A stretch of 64,000 bases of DNA from Desulforapulum sp034007745 (GCA_034007745.1 JAVEQI010000010.1:21382-85381), one strand, 5' to 3'; shown: positions 25,461 through 34,656, counted from the first letter of the stretch. Numbers and translations are program-made. Notes: generated by a model not told the origin, from the letters alone.

Positions 25461-26776
25461 AATTCAGACTCCCCCATAAAGTTCAAAAGATCCTGACCCT
25501 GCTCGTTAAAAATGGCTGCCGGGCGTTGATTGCCGGCGGTGCAGTCCGGGACATGGTGGCCGGAGATCATCCCACAGATTTTGACATTGTAACCAACGCC
25601 TCCCTTGAAACCATACGGCAGATCTTCACCGGGGAGAAAGTCAAAACAGTTGGAAAGAGCTTCCAAATCTGCCTTGTGAACGGCATCGAGATTGCGTCCT
25701 TTAGAGGCGAGCGAATGAACTTTCCCCTTACCGACCTTAAGCAGAGGGATTTTACAATTAACAGCATGGCCTGGGACCCTCAAACCGGGCAGATCATCGA
25801 CCCCTTTTCAGGCCAGCAGGACCTTAAAGACAGGATCATTCGGTTTACCGGCGACGCAAACCAGCGAATCCTGGAAGATCCCCTGCGTATGGTCAGGGCC
25901 TGCCGGTTTGTCTCCCGGATCAAGGGCGACTTCGACCCTTTAACGCTTGACAGCATCCTAACCAATGCAGGCCTTGTCAAGACCTTGGTGGCACCAGAAC
26001 GCATCCGCATGGAGATCCTCAAGGCCATGGGCCATGATCTTCCCTCTCTTTTTTTTAAAGCCCTTAAAAGAACCGGCCTGCTCAAAGACATATTTCCCAG
26101 CCTTGACAGGCTGGTTGAGCTTGATGGCGGCCCATTCCATGGTGAGACGGTGTTTGAGCACTCAATGATGACGGGCGATGCCCTCTCTCCCAAACGGCCG
26201 CTGCTGCGCCTTGCAGGCTTTCTCCACGATACGGGAAAATATGATGCAGCGGAAATTAAAGAGGGGATTCTCACCTTCCACAACCATGAAAAGGAGCTGG
26301 ACCAGGTTGAGCAGGACCTTATCAACCTTAAATTCTCCCTCCGGGAGATGGACTACATCCTGTCAATCATCAGCGTTCACATGCGGCCCCTCACCGAGGA
26401 GACCTCGCCCAGGGCAGTACGTCGAATCCTTGCCCTTCTTGCGGCCAGGGGGCTGACCTATAAGGAGTTCATGCGCATGCGCATCGCAGACAAGCGGTCC
26501 AACCTCGCAAAGCCCCACTACCACCTCAGGGATATCCGCAACCGGGTTCAAAAGTTTAAAGACGAGCTTGAACCCGGAGGAACACAGGCCTTTACACCGG
26601 CGGATCTCGCCATTGACGGCAACCGCATCATGGCCCTGTTAAACCTTGGCCCGGGTCCAGAGGTGGGACGTATCATGGAGCTTTTATTCGAACGGGTCCT
26701 TGACGACCCAACGCTCAACACCCCGTCAACCCTTGAAGCCCTTGCCCTTTCATTTGGTCCAGGAAAAGAGCCATGA
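25457..26776 (+). CDS. CCA tRNA nucleotidyltransferase / poly(A) polymerase family with HD domain
   Basis: 439 aa. Class II nucleotidyltransferase head with GGAVRDMVAGDHPTDFDIVT (catalytic DxD), FTINSMAWDPQTGQIIDPF, RILEDPLRMVRACRF, and a C-terminal HD domain with LRLAGFLHDTGK. Probably adds or repairs tRNA 3' CCA; a role in poly(A) addition cannot be excluded from sequence. The frame is open to 25436, but ATG 25457 overlaps the ubiX stop as ATGA. Its last 27 nt overlap the convergent ABC permease gene. Confidence 0.88.
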   Translation: MKFRLPHKVQKILTLLVKNGCRALIAGGAVRDMVAGDHPTDFDIVTNASLETIRQIFTGEKVKTVGKSFQICLVNGIEIASFRGERMNFPLTDLKQRDFTINSMAWDPQTGQIIDPFSGQQDLKDRIIRFTGDANQRILEDPLRMVRACRFVSRIKGDFDPLTLDSILTNAGLVKTLVAPERIRMEILKAMGHDLPSLFFKALKRTGLLKDIFPSLDRLVELDGGPFHGETVFEHSMMTGDALSPKRPLLRLAGFLHDTGKYDAAEIKEGILTFHNHEKELDQVEQDLINLKFSLREMDYILSIISVHMRPLTEETSPRAVRRILALLAARGLTYKEFMRMRIADKRSNLAKPHYHLRDIRNRVQKFKDELEPGGTQAFTPADLAIDGNRIMALLNLGPGPEVGRIMELLFERVLDDPTLNTPSTLEALALSFGPGKEP

Positions 26777-27799
26777 TGCAGCCAGAATACAGGCAAGGCT
26801 GACAACGCCGAGGAACATAAGGTCCGGTCCAACCTGGGCAAGGGTGGCCCCGTCGTTGAGGATATCCCTGATGGCGGAAAGCATCCTTGTCAGCGGCAGA
26901 AAACCCGCTATGGTCTTTATCCATCCGGGCGCACCCTCCAGGGAGAACCACACCTCGGACAGAAACATCATGGGCCAGGAAATAAAGTTGATGACCCCGT
27001 TGGCAAACTCTTCACTCGTACCCCTTGAAGCAATCAAAAGCCCCATGGATGAGAGGGCAATAGCGCCCATGGTAAAGACAACCGCCGCATCAAACACAGA
27101 ACCCTGGGTATGAAAGTCAAAGGTGAGATCGCACCCAAACCAGACAATGACAATGGTAAACATAATCAGAAACACCCTGGAGAGCATCTGGGCAGTCAAA
27201 TACTCAAGGGCAGTCACAGGAGTGGCTTTGAGCCTCTTTAACACCCCGTTTTTCCGGTATCTCACAATTACAAACCCAACCCCGTAAAGGGCCGAAAACA
27301 TCATGTTCATCCCTAGGATTCCGGGGAAGAGCCAGTCAATATAGCGAATCTGGACCGTGGTGATAGCCTCTTTCCTGAGAAGCTCGTCAAAGACTTCAAG
27401 GGGAACCGTGCTCTCCCGGAAAATTTTTTCGGCCACATACCCCTTGGGCGAAGTGTCGCTGATCCAGTATTGCCAGGGCCGGGGCGAGTTTTTGATGAGG
27501 ATGTCTATCTTGTGGTGACTCAGACGATCCAGGGCCTGGTCAAAGCTGTCAAAATAAATCAGGTCAAGGTACAGCGTCTCCTTGAACCGATCGGGGAGCT
27601 CAAGGCTTTCAACCGCTGTTTCCGGGGCAACTGGAAAGACACCCACCTTGAACTGGGCACGGTTGTCGTTGCCGAACACCAGGGCAAAACCCGCCACAAT
27701 TAAAAAGGGAAAGAGAAAGTTCCAGCCAAAGGCTGCCCTGTCCCTTAGAAACTCGTAGTTTCTTGAGACAAGCACGGCCCACATTCGTTTAAAATTCAT
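26750..27799 (-). CDS. ABC-2 type transporter permease
   Basis: 349 aa. One N-terminal TM (FLFPFLIVAGFALVFG), a large extracytoplasmic loop (about residues 45-165) and five further spans, as in the ABC-2/YhgE type. Segments GILGMNMMFSALYGVGFVIVRYRKNGVLKRLKATPV and INFISWPMMFLSEVWFSLE are typical of drug or polysaccharide exporters. The ATPase gene is directly upstream (38-nt gap), giving a two-gene exporter. ATG 27799. Substrate unknown. Confidence 0.88.
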   Translation of the reverse strand: MNFKRMWAVLVSRNYEFLRDRAAFGWNFLFPFLIVAGFALVFGNDNRAQFKVGVFPVAPETAVESLELPDRFKETLYLDLIYFDSFDQALDRLSHHKIDILIKNSPRPWQYWISDTSPKGYVAEKIFRESTVPLEVFDELLRKEAITTVQIRYIDWLFPGILGMNMMFSALYGVGFVIVRYRKNGVLKRLKATPVTALEYLTAQMLSRVFLIMFTIVIVWFGCDLTFDFHTQGSVFDAAVVFTMGAIALSSMGLLIASRGTSEEFANGVINFISWPMMFLSEVWFSLEGAPGWIKTIAGFLPLTRMLSAIRDILNDGATLAQVGPDLMFLGVVSLACILAASWLFSWTK

Positions 27800-27837
27800 G
27801 CAGATGTTCCTTTTACCAGGTTCCTTTTTTGTGGTGG

Positions 27838-28560
27838 TTACGTCCTGAGATGCCTTCCTGTGAGGTTTAAAAACACCGTCTCAAGATTTCTGGGCTCCCC
27901 ATCATCATGGCAGTGCTGCTCAATAAGGGCCCCAGGAGAACCCTGGGCAATGATGCGGCCCTTGTCCATGATGATAATGTCATCGCACAAGACCTGGGCC
28001 TCTTCCATGTAATGGGTTGTAAGAACAATGGATTTCCCCTGCTCTTTAACCCCCCTGATGATCTTCCACATGTGCTGGCGGGCCAGGGGATCAAGACCTG
28101 TGGAGGGTTCGTCAAGAAAGAGAAGGTCTGGATCATTGATCAGGGCAAGCCCGAGAAGAAGGCGCTGCTTTTGACCTCCGGATATCCGGTCGTTCATCTG
28201 CCTGCCGATGGAATCTAACATGCACAGACGGCTGACCTCTTCCACGGGGAGCGGATTTTTATAAAAACGGGCAAAGGTTCTGAGGGTGTCGTTGACCGTT
28301 AAAAAGGCCAGGAGTTCAGTATGCTGGAACTGAATGCCTATTTTTTCACGAAAATCCCTGTCCCTGGGTTTTCCCCTGAACAAAATGGTGCCCTCAGTGG
28401 GCGTGATGATATCTTCGATCATTTCAACCGTGGTGGTTTTTCCAGCCCCGTTCTGGCCGAGGAGACCAAAGCAGCTCCCCTCTTTGATGGAAAAAGAGAT
28501 GCCGTCAACGGCCGTGATATCTTTATAACGTTTTACCAGCCCTTTGATCTCAAGCAACAT
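27838..28560 (-). CDS. ABC transporter ATP-binding protein
   Basis: 240 aa. Walker A GLLGQNGAGKTTTVEMI, Q-loop IGIQFQHTELL, signature RISGGQKQRLLLGLALI, Walker B DLLFLDEPSTGLDP and H-loop TTHYMEEA are all intact. Drives the ABC-2 permease encoded downstream. Its ATG 28560 overlaps the stop of the PHP gene (TAATG), so the three genes are coupled. Confidence 0.94.
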   Translation of the reverse strand: MLLEIKGLVKRYKDITAVDGISFSIKEGSCFGLLGQNGAGKTTTVEMIEDIITPTEGTILFRGKPRDRDFREKIGIQFQHTELLAFLTVNDTLRTFARFYKNPLPVEEVSRLCMLDSIGRQMNDRISGGQKQRLLLGLALINDPDLLFLDEPSTGLDPLARQHMWKIIRGVKEQGKSIVLTTHYMEEAQVLCDDIIIMDKGRIIAQGSPGALIEQHCHDDGEPRNLETVFLNLTGRHLRT

Positions 28561-29483
28561 TAGGCGGCTCCTTTTAACGGAATTCGACTCTTAAAAACTT
28601 CAAACATCTCCCTGGATATACCGCTGACTCCAAGGGGTCTCTCAACCCCATCGTGGCAGTCTGAGCCGCCGGTAACAACCAGGTCATGTTTTTCCGCCCA
28701 GGTTCTCAGGATTGCCCGATGCTCCATGGTGTGGCCGGGATACTCAACTTCAACACCACCAAGGCCTGCATCCAGAAATTCAGGGAACAGCCGTTCCACA
28801 ATCTCCATGGGGGGGAGCACCTCCCTGTAATGGCCCCTGCCGGGAAAAGACCCCGCCGCAGGGTGGGCAAGCACGCCCAGCATGGGCCATTTGTCCATGA
28901 GATCAGTTACTTCGGCAAGATTGATGCCCGATGGGACATAGGCAGGACTCTGATTCCCAATTATGGCCTTTACCTGTTCCGGAGACCTGATGCCGTGGTT
29001 TTGGGTCAGGGCAAGGGCAAAATGGCGCCTGGATGCATTTTTGGCCAAATGGGCAATCTCCTGGCACGTGAGCTCTTGCTTGAGCACGGGGGTGATTCCC
29101 CGGGGCCCGAAAAACCGGTTGATCTCCTTGACCCGCTGGGCAGCAAGCAGAGCTCCCCGTCCCCTGGCAAGGGTCTTTCCAATGGATCTTCGAAAATTCA
29201 GGTCTTTAAAAAGTTCCAGGGAAAAATAGCAGAGAAGGTGCAGGGTTCCTGTAAAGAACGAACCTTTAAATCGAACGGAAACTTCTACCCCTGGTACAAC
29301 CTCTATTCCATGGCGCTCTCCAGCCCCAAGGGCCGCCCCTATCCCATCAATGGTGTCATGGTCGGTGACTCCAAGGGCAGAAATACCCGCCTCTTTAGCG
29401 GCAAGAACAAGGTCATGGGGAGAAAAGTCTCCATCGGAAAAAGTGGTGTGGTTGTGCAGATCTGCGTAAAGTCGGCCTTCCAT
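28560..29483 (-). CDS. PHP-domain metal-dependent phosphoesterase (TrpH-like)
   Basis: 307 aa. YADLHNHTTFSDGDFSPHDLV and LGVTDHDTIDG give the PHP metal ligands; a later LAHPAAG and GGSDCHDG complete them. Relatives such as YciV/RnaAM hydrolyse 3',5'-nucleoside bisphosphates or trim 5' ends of short RNA. First gene of a three-gene unit with the ABC exporter, which may be coincidental. ATG 29483. Confidence 0.88.
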   Translation of the reverse strand: MEGRLYADLHNHTTFSDGDFSPHDLVLAAKEAGISALGVTDHDTIDGIGAALGAGERHGIEVVPGVEVSVRFKGSFFTGTLHLLCYFSLELFKDLNFRRSIGKTLARGRGALLAAQRVKEINRFFGPRGITPVLKQELTCQEIAHLAKNASRRHFALALTQNHGIRSPEQVKAIIGNQSPAYVPSGINLAEVTDLMDKWPMLGVLAHPAAGSFPGRGHYREVLPPMEIVERLFPEFLDAGLGGVEVEYPGHTMEHRAILRTWAEKHDLVVTGGSDCHDGVERPLGVSGISREMFEVFKSRIPLKGAA

Positions 29484-29670
29484 GTTTATCTCCTGTTCAG
29501 TCGGGAACTCCCGGATCTGGGGATTAATTATGCAACCCTTTTAATTATCCTGAAAAGGATCTTTTATCAATGCCCTTTTTTATTGTAAAGAGACAGTGCA
29601 AATGATAACTATGAAAAAAGTCTACTCAGAAAAATCATTAAAAAAAGCTACTATTGAATGGAGGTTCCCA

Positions 29671-30135
29671 ATGTCATTATACCTGGTGCAGCACGGAAAA
29701 AATCGCTCCAAAACCGAAGATCCAAAAAAGAGGCTTTCGGACCAGGGACGGGCAGAGACACGACGTATCGCCCAGGTGGCAGAGGGCTACCGTGTTCCTG
29801 TCTCGATAATCCGCCACAGCGAAAAAGAGCGGGCCTTTGAAACGGCAAGAATTATGGCCCAGTTTTTAACGCCGGAGCGGGGAATCGAGCAGATTGACGG
29901 GATCTCCCCCATGGACCCGGTGGAGACATTTGCCCTGTCCCTGGATGCACGGGAAAACACCATGGTGGTAGGCCATCTGCCATTCCTGGAGCGCCTTGTG
30001 GGTTATCTTGTGACAGGCAGCCCCGAACAAAGGGTCTTTAAATTCCAGAATTCGGGGATTGTCTGCCTGGACAGGGACGAAAACGGATGGGTCATCTCGT
30101 GGACACTGATGCCCAAGATCGGTATCGACATATAA
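29671..30135 (+). CDS. SixA-like phosphohistidine phosphatase
   Basis: 154 aa histidine-phosphatase. MSLYLVQHGKNRSKTEDPKKRLSDQGRAET has the catalytic His in QHG, the form usual in SixA rather than RHG; IIRHSEKERAFETA supplies the second Arg/His region and MVVGHLPFLERLV the late catalytic His. SixA proteins dephosphorylate His on phosphotransfer proteins. ATG 29671 has GGAGG and is preferred over the open frame to 29596. It converges on fmdE with a 1-nt gap. Confidence 0.85.
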   Translation: MSLYLVQHGKNRSKTEDPKKRLSDQGRAETRRIAQVAEGYRVPVSIIRHSEKERAFETARIMAQFLTPERGIEQIDGISPMDPVETFALSLDARENTMVVGHLPFLERLVGYLVTGSPEQRVFKFQNSGIVCLDRDENGWVISWTLMPKIGIDI

Positions 30136-30136
30136 A

Positions 30137-30676
30137 TCAGACTTTCTGTTCCTGTTCGGAAAAACACGGGATGCAGAGGTTTTTGCCGGCAAAACGGCGT
30201 ATCCTCGACTCCATGACCATCTCACCACAGGCCTCACACCGGATGCTCTCAAGTATCCTGGCCGGTTTCACCGGCGACTGGTTTACCGCTTCCACCTTGA
30301 ACAGATCGTCAAGGTCGGCCTCCATTATCGTTCGTATGGCATCCTCCCTGGTCTCCCCGTCCTTTGCAATGGGTCTTTTGTTGAGCACGGCCCGGAATCC
30401 CTTTTTGCCGGTTCTGTCAAAAAAAGTAAAGGCTGCCTTGCCGTAATCCCTGTGTACCAGGTTGCCCTTGCCATAGGTGCAGCCGGTAAGAAACTGCACG
30501 GCATCAAGTGCGCACATGTCGGTCTCGGCCACACACACGGGTGATGTGCACTCGGTAATATCAAGACGCTCCATGGCAAGCTCTGACACACGGATGCCGA
30601 TGGCAAGTCCCGGGCATGTGTGGCCGTGGAACTCTATGGTTTTATCGATGGTGTTTTTATCTATTGTGCATGTCAT
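30137..30676 (-). CDS. FmdE-family protein with C-terminal zinc finger
   Basis: 179 aa. FHGHTCPGLAIGIRVSELAM is the FmdE metal-binding motif (His and Cys); CALDAVQFLTGCTYGKGNL continues the domain. The C-terminus has CEACGEMVMESRIR...CIPC, a four-Cys zinc finger of the TraR/DksA-like kind. FmdE proteins bind metal and occur with molybdenum or tungsten formyl-methanofuran dehydrogenases and in sulfate reducers; the role here is unknown. It follows the gntR gene by 83 nt. Confidence 0.85.
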   Translation of the reverse strand: MTCTIDKNTIDKTIEFHGHTCPGLAIGIRVSELAMERLDITECTSPVCVAETDMCALDAVQFLTGCTYGKGNLVHRDYGKAAFTFFDRTGKKGFRAVLNKRPIAKDGETREDAIRTIMEADLDDLFKVEAVNQSPVKPARILESIRCEACGEMVMESRIRRFAGKNLCIPCFSEQEQKV

Positions 30677-30759
30677 GGATTTCTGTTCCTTTTAATAATT
30701 GTAAAATTTACGGCAATGCCGCTATTGTGTAAAAATCTCGACAGTAGAGACCCCTTTGG

Positions 30760-31500
30760 TTAACCTGACCTGAATTCTGCGGTCCTTCGCCTGTAAAATT
30801 GAACCACAAAGTCAATATGGATGTTCATGGCTCTTCGAGCTTCTTCACCATCCCTGGCTTTGATGGCGTCAATGACCCCAATGTGCTGTTTCAAGATGGA
30901 GTCGATATTTTCACCGTCCATGTACAGATCCTCTAGACTCGTTCTAATGCCATGGAAGAGATAATCATAGAAATTACGCATGATCAAAATCTGGATTGGA
31001 TTTTTTGCAGCATAGGCAATGGACATATGAAAAGAGGTGTCGGCAGCAGTGCCGAGGCGGCCCGAATCAATCTCTTTTTTCATCTCCTCTATGGAATGCT
31101 CCATTGCCTTGATATCCTCCCCGTCGGCCCGTCTAGCAGCCAAGGCCGCTGCATTGCATTCAAGCCCCAGCCTTACCTCAAGAAGATCATCAATGGTGGC
31201 GTCCTGGGTCTGCTGCATCATCTTGAAGATGGTGGTCTCTTCCTTGGAATCAACGGCCGTTACAAAAGTCCCCCGCCCCTGTTTTTGAACCACAAGCCCC
31301 ATGGTAACAAGACGCTGGATGGCGTCCCTTATGGTGCTGCGGCTCACCTGCATAGCCCGGGCAAGATCGCGCTCGGCCAGTATTCTGTCGCCCGGCTTGA
31401 GTTTTCCCCTGTAAATAAGTTCCCTTATCTGATCAAAGGCTTGATCGGATATCTTCTTGGGTTTTATTGGCTTGATGGATAAATCGATTGTGTTTCCCAA
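30760..31500 (-). CDS. GntR/FadR-family transcriptional regulator (LldR/PdhR-like)
   Basis: 246 aa. Winged-helix domain (about 10-80) with AFDQIRELIYRGKLKPGDRILAERDLARAMQVSRSTIRDAIQRL split across it, and an FCD effector domain (about 100-230) with metal-ligand type residues in ADTSFHMSIAYAAKN and LKQHIGVIDAI. It is cotranscribed after the glcD/glcF-like genes. FadR-subfamily proteins bind TnGTnnnACnA; two such palindromes lie in the glcD-lctP spacer (34400 and 34646). Inferred to sense lactate or a similar 2-hydroxy acid. Confidence 0.9.
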   Translation of the reverse strand: MGNTIDLSIKPIKPKKISDQAFDQIRELIYRGKLKPGDRILAERDLARAMQVSRSTIRDAIQRLVTMGLVVQKQGRGTFVTAVDSKEETTIFKMMQQTQDATIDDLLEVRLGLECNAAALAARRADGEDIKAMEHSIEEMKKEIDSGRLGTAADTSFHMSIAYAAKNPIQILIMRNFYDYLFHGIRTSLEDLYMDGENIDSILKQHIGVIDAIKARDGEEARRAMNIHIDFVVQFYRRRTAEFRSG

Positions 31501-31519
31501 TGTTTCAAATTATGTTCGG

Positions 31520-32833
31520 TTATGTAATTAGTTTTTGATTGCGCAAAGACTCGGCATAGAGTTCAAGGGGATGCCTCACCCTGACGTTTAAACCACCCTT
31601 GGCAAGCATGTCCGAAATCTGCACCATGCACGCCGGGCATCCCGTAGCAAGTGTGGTACAACCAGTATCTGCAATGTTTTTCTGCTTGATGGTGCCGATT
31701 CTGGAAGAGAGATCGTAGTGGACAAGGTTAAAACTGCCCCCCATACCGCAACACTTGTCCGAACCCTCCATCTCCACAAGCTTCTTGCCCGATGCCTGTA
31801 TCATCTGCCTTGGCTCCTTGAACACCCCGAGGGATTTCTTGAGGTGGCAGGGGTCGTGGTAGGTAACCGCCTCACCATCTCCAGCGGCTTCGTTACCAAT
31901 ACCATGAAGTCCAACTTTATTCACCAGAAATTGATTTACATCAAGTGTTCGTTCGGACAATCGCCTGATCTTTTCCCTGGTACCGCTTGCCTTACCTTCG
32001 TAAATTGTGGGCCACAGTTTCTTGATGGTGGAGGTACAGGTGGCACAGGCAGTTACAAGATAATCATACTTCTGGCTGTCAAACAGATCCACATGGTACT
32101 CCACAAGCTTTTCAAATGTGGCCCTATCCCCGGAGGCCAGGGCCGGAATCCCGCAGCATCCCTGGCCATGGGGAATCCAGGTGCCCACCCCATGGTATTC
32201 AAACACACCAATCAGATCATTTGCTATGCGGGGAAACATCTTGTCTATGATACACCCGGTGAAAAAGACCACCCTGAGACCCGAGCGGCCCGGCCGGGTA
32301 TCCACCGACACCCTGGTTTTGTGGAAGGGTTTGGCGGCCATGGGCAGAAGGTGACGATCCTGGATTAAAGGGGAAACCAGACGGGCACAGGAGGTTCCCT
32401 GGGCATTGTTCTCAGCCTTTGTGAACAACCCCTGGAATTTCCCCGCCCACTCGGTGAGGCGGTCAAAGGCGGCGGGATTTGCCAGCATCTTTTTAAAGAT
32501 CAAACGTTTTACAGGAGAAAGCCCCTTGAACTCGGCAATAATGGCCCGGGCCTTGATGAATATCTCGAGCACACTCACGCCGCTCGGGCAGTTAGCCGCA
32601 CATGATCCGCAGAGCAGACACTTGTTTAGCCGTTCATCGACCCCGTCGGGATCGGTAAAGAGGTTTTTGCTCAGCCCGTCGAGGAGGGCAAGCTTTCCCC
32701 TTGCCACGTCAGACTCTCTTCTGGTTTGTTCATATAGGGGGCAGACCGACTGGCACATGCCGCACCGGTTGCATACCACCAGCTGTTCTTCCAGCTCCTT
32801 GAGTTGATTTGCAAGTTCATTCATGCCTGCCAT
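31520..32833 (-). CDS. GlcF-like iron-sulfur subunit of a 2-hydroxyacid (D-lactate/glycolate) oxidase
   Basis: 437 aa. Two N-terminal [4Fe-4S] motifs (CNRCGMCQSVCP and CLLCGSCAANCP) followed by two CCG domains with GQGCCGIPA, CATCTSTIKKLWP, HDPCHLKKSLG and DKCCGMGGSFNL. It passes electrons from the flavin subunit to the quinone pool or a heterodisulfide-type acceptor. The gene starts 3 nt after the stop of the FAD subunit and is followed by gntR. Confidence 0.9.
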   Translation of the reverse strand: MAGMNELANQLKELEEQLVVCNRCGMCQSVCPLYEQTRRESDVARGKLALLDGLSKNLFTDPDGVDERLNKCLLCGSCAANCPSGVSVLEIFIKARAIIAEFKGLSPVKRLIFKKMLANPAAFDRLTEWAGKFQGLFTKAENNAQGTSCARLVSPLIQDRHLLPMAAKPFHKTRVSVDTRPGRSGLRVVFFTGCIIDKMFPRIANDLIGVFEYHGVGTWIPHGQGCCGIPALASGDRATFEKLVEYHVDLFDSQKYDYLVTACATCTSTIKKLWPTIYEGKASGTREKIRRLSERTLDVNQFLVNKVGLHGIGNEAAGDGEAVTYHDPCHLKKSLGVFKEPRQMIQASGKKLVEMEGSDKCCGMGGSFNLVHYDLSSRIGTIKQKNIADTGCTTLATGCPACMVQISDMLAKGGLNVRVRHPLELYAESLRNQKLIT

Positions 32834-32836
32834 AAT

Positions 32837-34219
32837 TTAAAAGACTCCTGTGATTTTGCCGGGATTAAGAATCGAATGGGGGTCCATGGCTTTGCGCAAC
32901 CGTCTTGAAAATAGAATCGAAGAGTAGCCAATCTCCTTTTCCAGAAACGGGGCCTTGGCAAGACCTGTTCCGTGTTCACCGGAAAGCGTTCCGCCCATAG
33001 CAAGGGCCCTGTCAAAGATCTCTTCGATGGCCGATTCCACCCGGTGCCACTCCTCCTTGTTTCTCTTGTCGGTTAAAATGGTCGGGTGAAGGTTGCCGTC
33101 GCCTGCATGGCCAAAGGTACCGATCTCTATCCTGTATTTTACCGCAATCTCCTGGAGAGCCCTTACCATGGCGGGGATTTTACTCCTGGGGACAGTGGCA
33201 TCTTCCAGCACTAGGGTGGGTTTAAGTCTGGCAAGGGCCGAGAGGGCGCTTCTGCGGGCCGCCCATATTTTGTCCCGTTCAGAATCATCGGCCGCAACCT
33301 TGATGCTTTCGGCACCAAGCTTTTTACAGAGTTCTTCAACGGCCGCCCCCTCATCCTCGACCTGGGCCGGATGACCGTCCACCTCTATGAGAAGCAAGGC
33401 TCCGGCATCGATGGGCAGCCCTGCATGGCTGTACGCTTCAACGGCCCTTATGGTGAAATTGTCCAGGATCTCAAGGGTGGCCGGAACGATGCGGGCCGCA
33501 ATGATGGCGGCAACTGCTTCCGATGCCTGTTCAATGGTTTTAAACACGGTGACCATGGATTTTCTGGCCTTGGGAAGGGGGATGAGCTTTAAGATAATCT
33601 CGTCGATCACACCAAGGGTGCCTTCCGAGCCTACCATCAGGCCGGTCAGGTTGTATCCTGTGGCGCACTTTACCGTCCTTGAACCGGACCTTACATGCTC
33701 GCCCATGGCGTCAAAAAAGCTCACCCCCATGACATAATCTTTGGTCACCCCGTACTTGAGACCTCTTAAACCACCGGCGTTTTCCGCCACGTTCCCCCCC
33801 AGGGTCGACACTGCCTGGCTGCCCGGATCCGGTGGATAGAACAGTCCCTTTTTCTCCACGGCTGCGGCAAGGGCTGCCGTTACCACGCCTGGCTGAACCA
33901 CGGCATACATGTCTGCCTCGTTGATCTCTATAATCTTATTAAGCTTACCCGTAAGAATAACAACACCCGAGGAGTCTTGGGGAATCGTGCCGCCGGAGAG
34001 ATTGGTACCGGAACCCCTTACCGTAATGGCCGTATGGTTTTCAGCACAGACCTTGACAATCTGTCCCAATTGTTGTGAAGTTTCTGGCATCACGGCCACA
34101 CCAGGCATCACGGAATCAAGAACAGCCGCATCATAGGAGTAGGTGAGCATATCCTCTTTTTGGGTGAAAACATTCTCTTTGCCCACAACTCTTGCCAGTT
34201 GATCAATAACTTTTTTCAT
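32837..34219 (-). CDS. GlcD/Dld-like FAD-binding 2-hydroxyacid oxidase
   Basis: 460 aa. FAD_binding_4 domain with TVRGSGTNLSGGTIPQ, GGNVAENAGGLRGLKYGVTKDYV split around residue 145, and GSEGTLGVIDEIILKLIPLP; FAD-oxidase C domain with GTFGHAGDGNLHPTI and LSGEHGTGLAKAPF. Oxidises D-lactate or glycolate. ATG 34219 has AAGGAG. First gene of glcD-glcF-gntR-fmdE, divergent from a lactate permease, so lactate is the likelier substrate. Confidence 0.92.
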   Translation of the reverse strand: MKKVIDQLARVVGKENVFTQKEDMLTYSYDAAVLDSVMPGVAVMPETSQQLGQIVKVCAENHTAITVRGSGTNLSGGTIPQDSSGVVILTGKLNKIIEINEADMYAVVQPGVVTAALAAAVEKKGLFYPPDPGSQAVSTLGGNVAENAGGLRGLKYGVTKDYVMGVSFFDAMGEHVRSGSRTVKCATGYNLTGLMVGSEGTLGVIDEIILKLIPLPKARKSMVTVFKTIEQASEAVAAIIAARIVPATLEILDNFTIRAVEAYSHAGLPIDAGALLLIEVDGHPAQVEDEGAAVEELCKKLGAESIKVAADDSERDKIWAARRSALSALARLKPTLVLEDATVPRSKIPAMVRALQEIAVKYRIEIGTFGHAGDGNLHPTILTDKRNKEEWHRVESAIEEIFDRALAMGGTLSGEHGTGLAKAPFLEKEIGYSSILFSRRLRKAMDPHSILNPGKITGVF

Positions 34220-34399
34220 TGCTACTCCTTATAACGGGTTTTCCCCCAAATAAAAAATCCAGCCTCGTTCACAGATATCGGCCATTGTCAGAATTAACGG
34301 CTCCATGGGGTCAGACTTGACTCCTCCCGGCGGAACACTGTATTGGCCAAAACGATTACCAGGACCAAAGCTTTCCAGAGCCATACGGCTGTTTGTACA

Positions 34400-34414
34400 A
34401 TTGGTCATACCAAT
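34400..34414. promoter_or_regulatory. Operator O1 for a FadR-type GntR regulator
   Basis: ATTGGTCATACCAAT, a perfect 15-bp palindrome with a 3-nt centre, matches the FadR-subfamily form TnGTnnnACnA and the PdhR-type ATTGGTnnnACCAAT. It is 181 nt upstream of the glcD-like ATG. The cognate regulator is probably the GntR gene at 30760-31500. Confidence 0.75.
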
Positions 34415-34445
34415 CTCTCTCATTCAGGAGTACCAAGTCAGACAT

Positions 34446-34473
34446 AAAAGGCGACCGCAAGGTTACCCCTGCA
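34446..34473. repeat. Short REP-like repeat, copy 2
   Basis: AAAGGCGACCGCAAGGTTAC followed by CCCTGCA: GGCGACC and GGTTACC arms around GCAA resemble the cores at 1633 and 40259. It lies in the 522-bp glcD-lctP spacer. Confidence 0.5.
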
Positions 34474-34519
34474 TTGACCTGACTGTCCTACCCAACCAAA
34501 CAAATAAAATTGCAAAATG

Positions 34520-34549
34520 AAAAAACCACTGATTTTTCAATGGTTTTTT
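34520..34549. terminator. Intrinsic-terminator-like hairpin inside the divergent spacer
   Basis: AAAAAACCA (34520-34528) pairs with TGGTTTTTT (34541-34549); TGA/TCA pair inside, closing a 4-nt loop. It is A-rich on one side and T-rich on the other, so it could end transcription from either strand. It sits between the two divergent promoters, where no annotated gene ends. Confidence 0.55.
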
Positions 34550-34616
34550 AAATCAATAACAAAATTTAAAATAATTTTCAAATACAATACTCGATTGTCA
34601 ATTTTTATATTTTTTC

Positions 34617-34656
34617 TTGACAAGGTTAAATGGAATAAATAGTAATGGTATGACCA
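34617..34656 (+). promoter_or_regulatory. lctP promoter with overlapping operator O2
   Basis: TTGACA at 34617, 17-nt spacer, TAGTAA at 34640 as the -10 box. TGGTATGACCA (34646-34656) follows directly and covers the expected start site; it is the reverse complement of the O1 core. Binding there would repress. The gap to the ATG leaves a leader of about 90 nt. Confidence 0.72.

Noticed and set aside
34229..34423. 64-codon minus-strand open frame (starts MREIGMTNC)
   Set aside because: It overlaps operator O1, shows no recognisable family and has no convincing ribosome site; it is probably non-coding spacer.
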